A stretch of DNA of 64,000 bases from Pseudomonadales bacterium (lineage in GTDB: Bacteria; Pseudomonadota; Gammaproteobacteria; Pseudomonadales; Azotimanducaceae), in contig JAQXDL010000051.1 of assembly GCA_029251375.1 (NCBI GenBank), positions 36,007-100,006 of the forward strand, read 5' to 3'. The position numbers and the translations under genes were made by a program. Below are positions 63,763-64,000 of the stretch, piece by piece (positions within the stretch are counted from its first letter, which is position 1; each line of letters opens with the position of its first letter). Under the pieces are notes generated by a model. That model was not told the DNA's origin. It made no database searches and saw only the letters and a program-made list of their open reading frames with translations.

Positions 63763-64000
63763 TTTTCCTCCTACGTGTGGGTGACGTACTTTTATGGCCA
63801 GCTCACTAATTAACAGGTGACCTACAAAAGAAATGTTTCAACGTACCTACGTTTTCTTTACAGCTGTTGTAGATTTGATTCACTTCAAATCTAAACGAAT
63901 ATTAGGTTAACTATTTTTTATCAACACACTTGTTTCGATATGGTCAGCTCGTTGCTTCAAAATGAAAAAATGCTTAGACCATAAACAAAAAAAGCCGCAT
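63763..64000. other. Region upstream of fabF, probable end of the acpP transcript
   Basis: No gene is visible. The minus strand at the right edge reads atgcggcttttttt, which looks like the 3' half of an intrinsic terminator whose 5' half lies outside; this would fit acpP ending just beyond 64000. A promoter for fabF is expected between. Confidence 0.4.

Overview
The window is a gene-dense, continuous stretch of a Gram-negative bacterial chromosome. Several features point to a gammaproteobacterium, probably an aerobic marine heterotroph: fabA and fabB side by side, an lpxA for lipid A synthesis, a 67-kDa-class SppA, and a fabF-mltG-tmk-holB-pilZ block with the gene order I recall from Pseudomonas. 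Genus and species cannot be read from the sequence. I found no rRNA, tRNA, insertion sequence, prophage or CRISPR array.

Layout. 1-13.9 kb: the end of a biotin-dependent carboxylase, then a catabolic region with a glutathione transferase, two SDR dehydrogenases, a VOC protein, two transporters, an aldehyde dehydrogenase/acyl-CoA dehydrogenase operon, a COG0523 GTPase and an amidohydrolase. 14-17.8 kb: etfBA, divergent from ETF-ubiquinone oxidoreductase, which together carry electrons from the acyl-CoA dehydrogenases to quinone. 17.9-28.7 kb: DUF1285 protein, moaA, a YiiX-like hydrolase, an acyl-CoA ligase/GNAT/murF run, a HAD phosphatase, sppA and an unusual secreted Asn/Tyr-rich protein. 28.8-33.1 kb: a two-gene DNA-repair operon, FAN1-type nuclease plus DinG/XPD-type helicase. 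33.2-39.4 kb: lipoprotein, map, MFS and MATE transporters, an FAD oxidoreductase. 39.7-44.6 kb: fabB-fabA, lpxA, HAD protein, galE. 44.6-49.2 kb: a three-subunit molybdenum hydroxylase with a MoaD-like protein, then MAPEG. 49.6-53.8 kb: ribA, then pepQ overlapping a DPP-IV-type peptidase. 53.9-59.1 kb: circularly permuted ATP-grasp plus alpha-E proteins facing an Anbu proteasome-like peptidase and a class V aminotransferase. 59.2-63.8 kb: pilZ-holB-tmk-mltG-fabF.

How they connect. The carboxylase, acyl-CoA ligase, paired acyl-CoA dehydrogenases, ETF and ETF-QO form a fatty or branched acid oxidation capacity; MoaA and the MoaD-like protein fit the molybdenum hydroxylase; FabA/FabB/FabF and LpxA share the acyl-ACP pool.

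Most notable: (1) the Anbu/ATP-grasp/alpha-E locus without a visible transglutaminase; (2) the FAN1-helicase operon, whose helicase carries its own Cas4/RecB-like nuclease motifs; (3) a secreted repeat protein behind three 7-mers spaced exactly 11 bp, like a Pho box; (4) a candidate small RNA or attenuator upstream of an MFS gene; (5) an unusual number of 9-15 bp tandem arrays at gene edges and inside non-conserved protein segments. Several genes use TTG or GTG starts supported by strong Shine-Dalgarno sequences, so ATG-only start calls would be wrong here.
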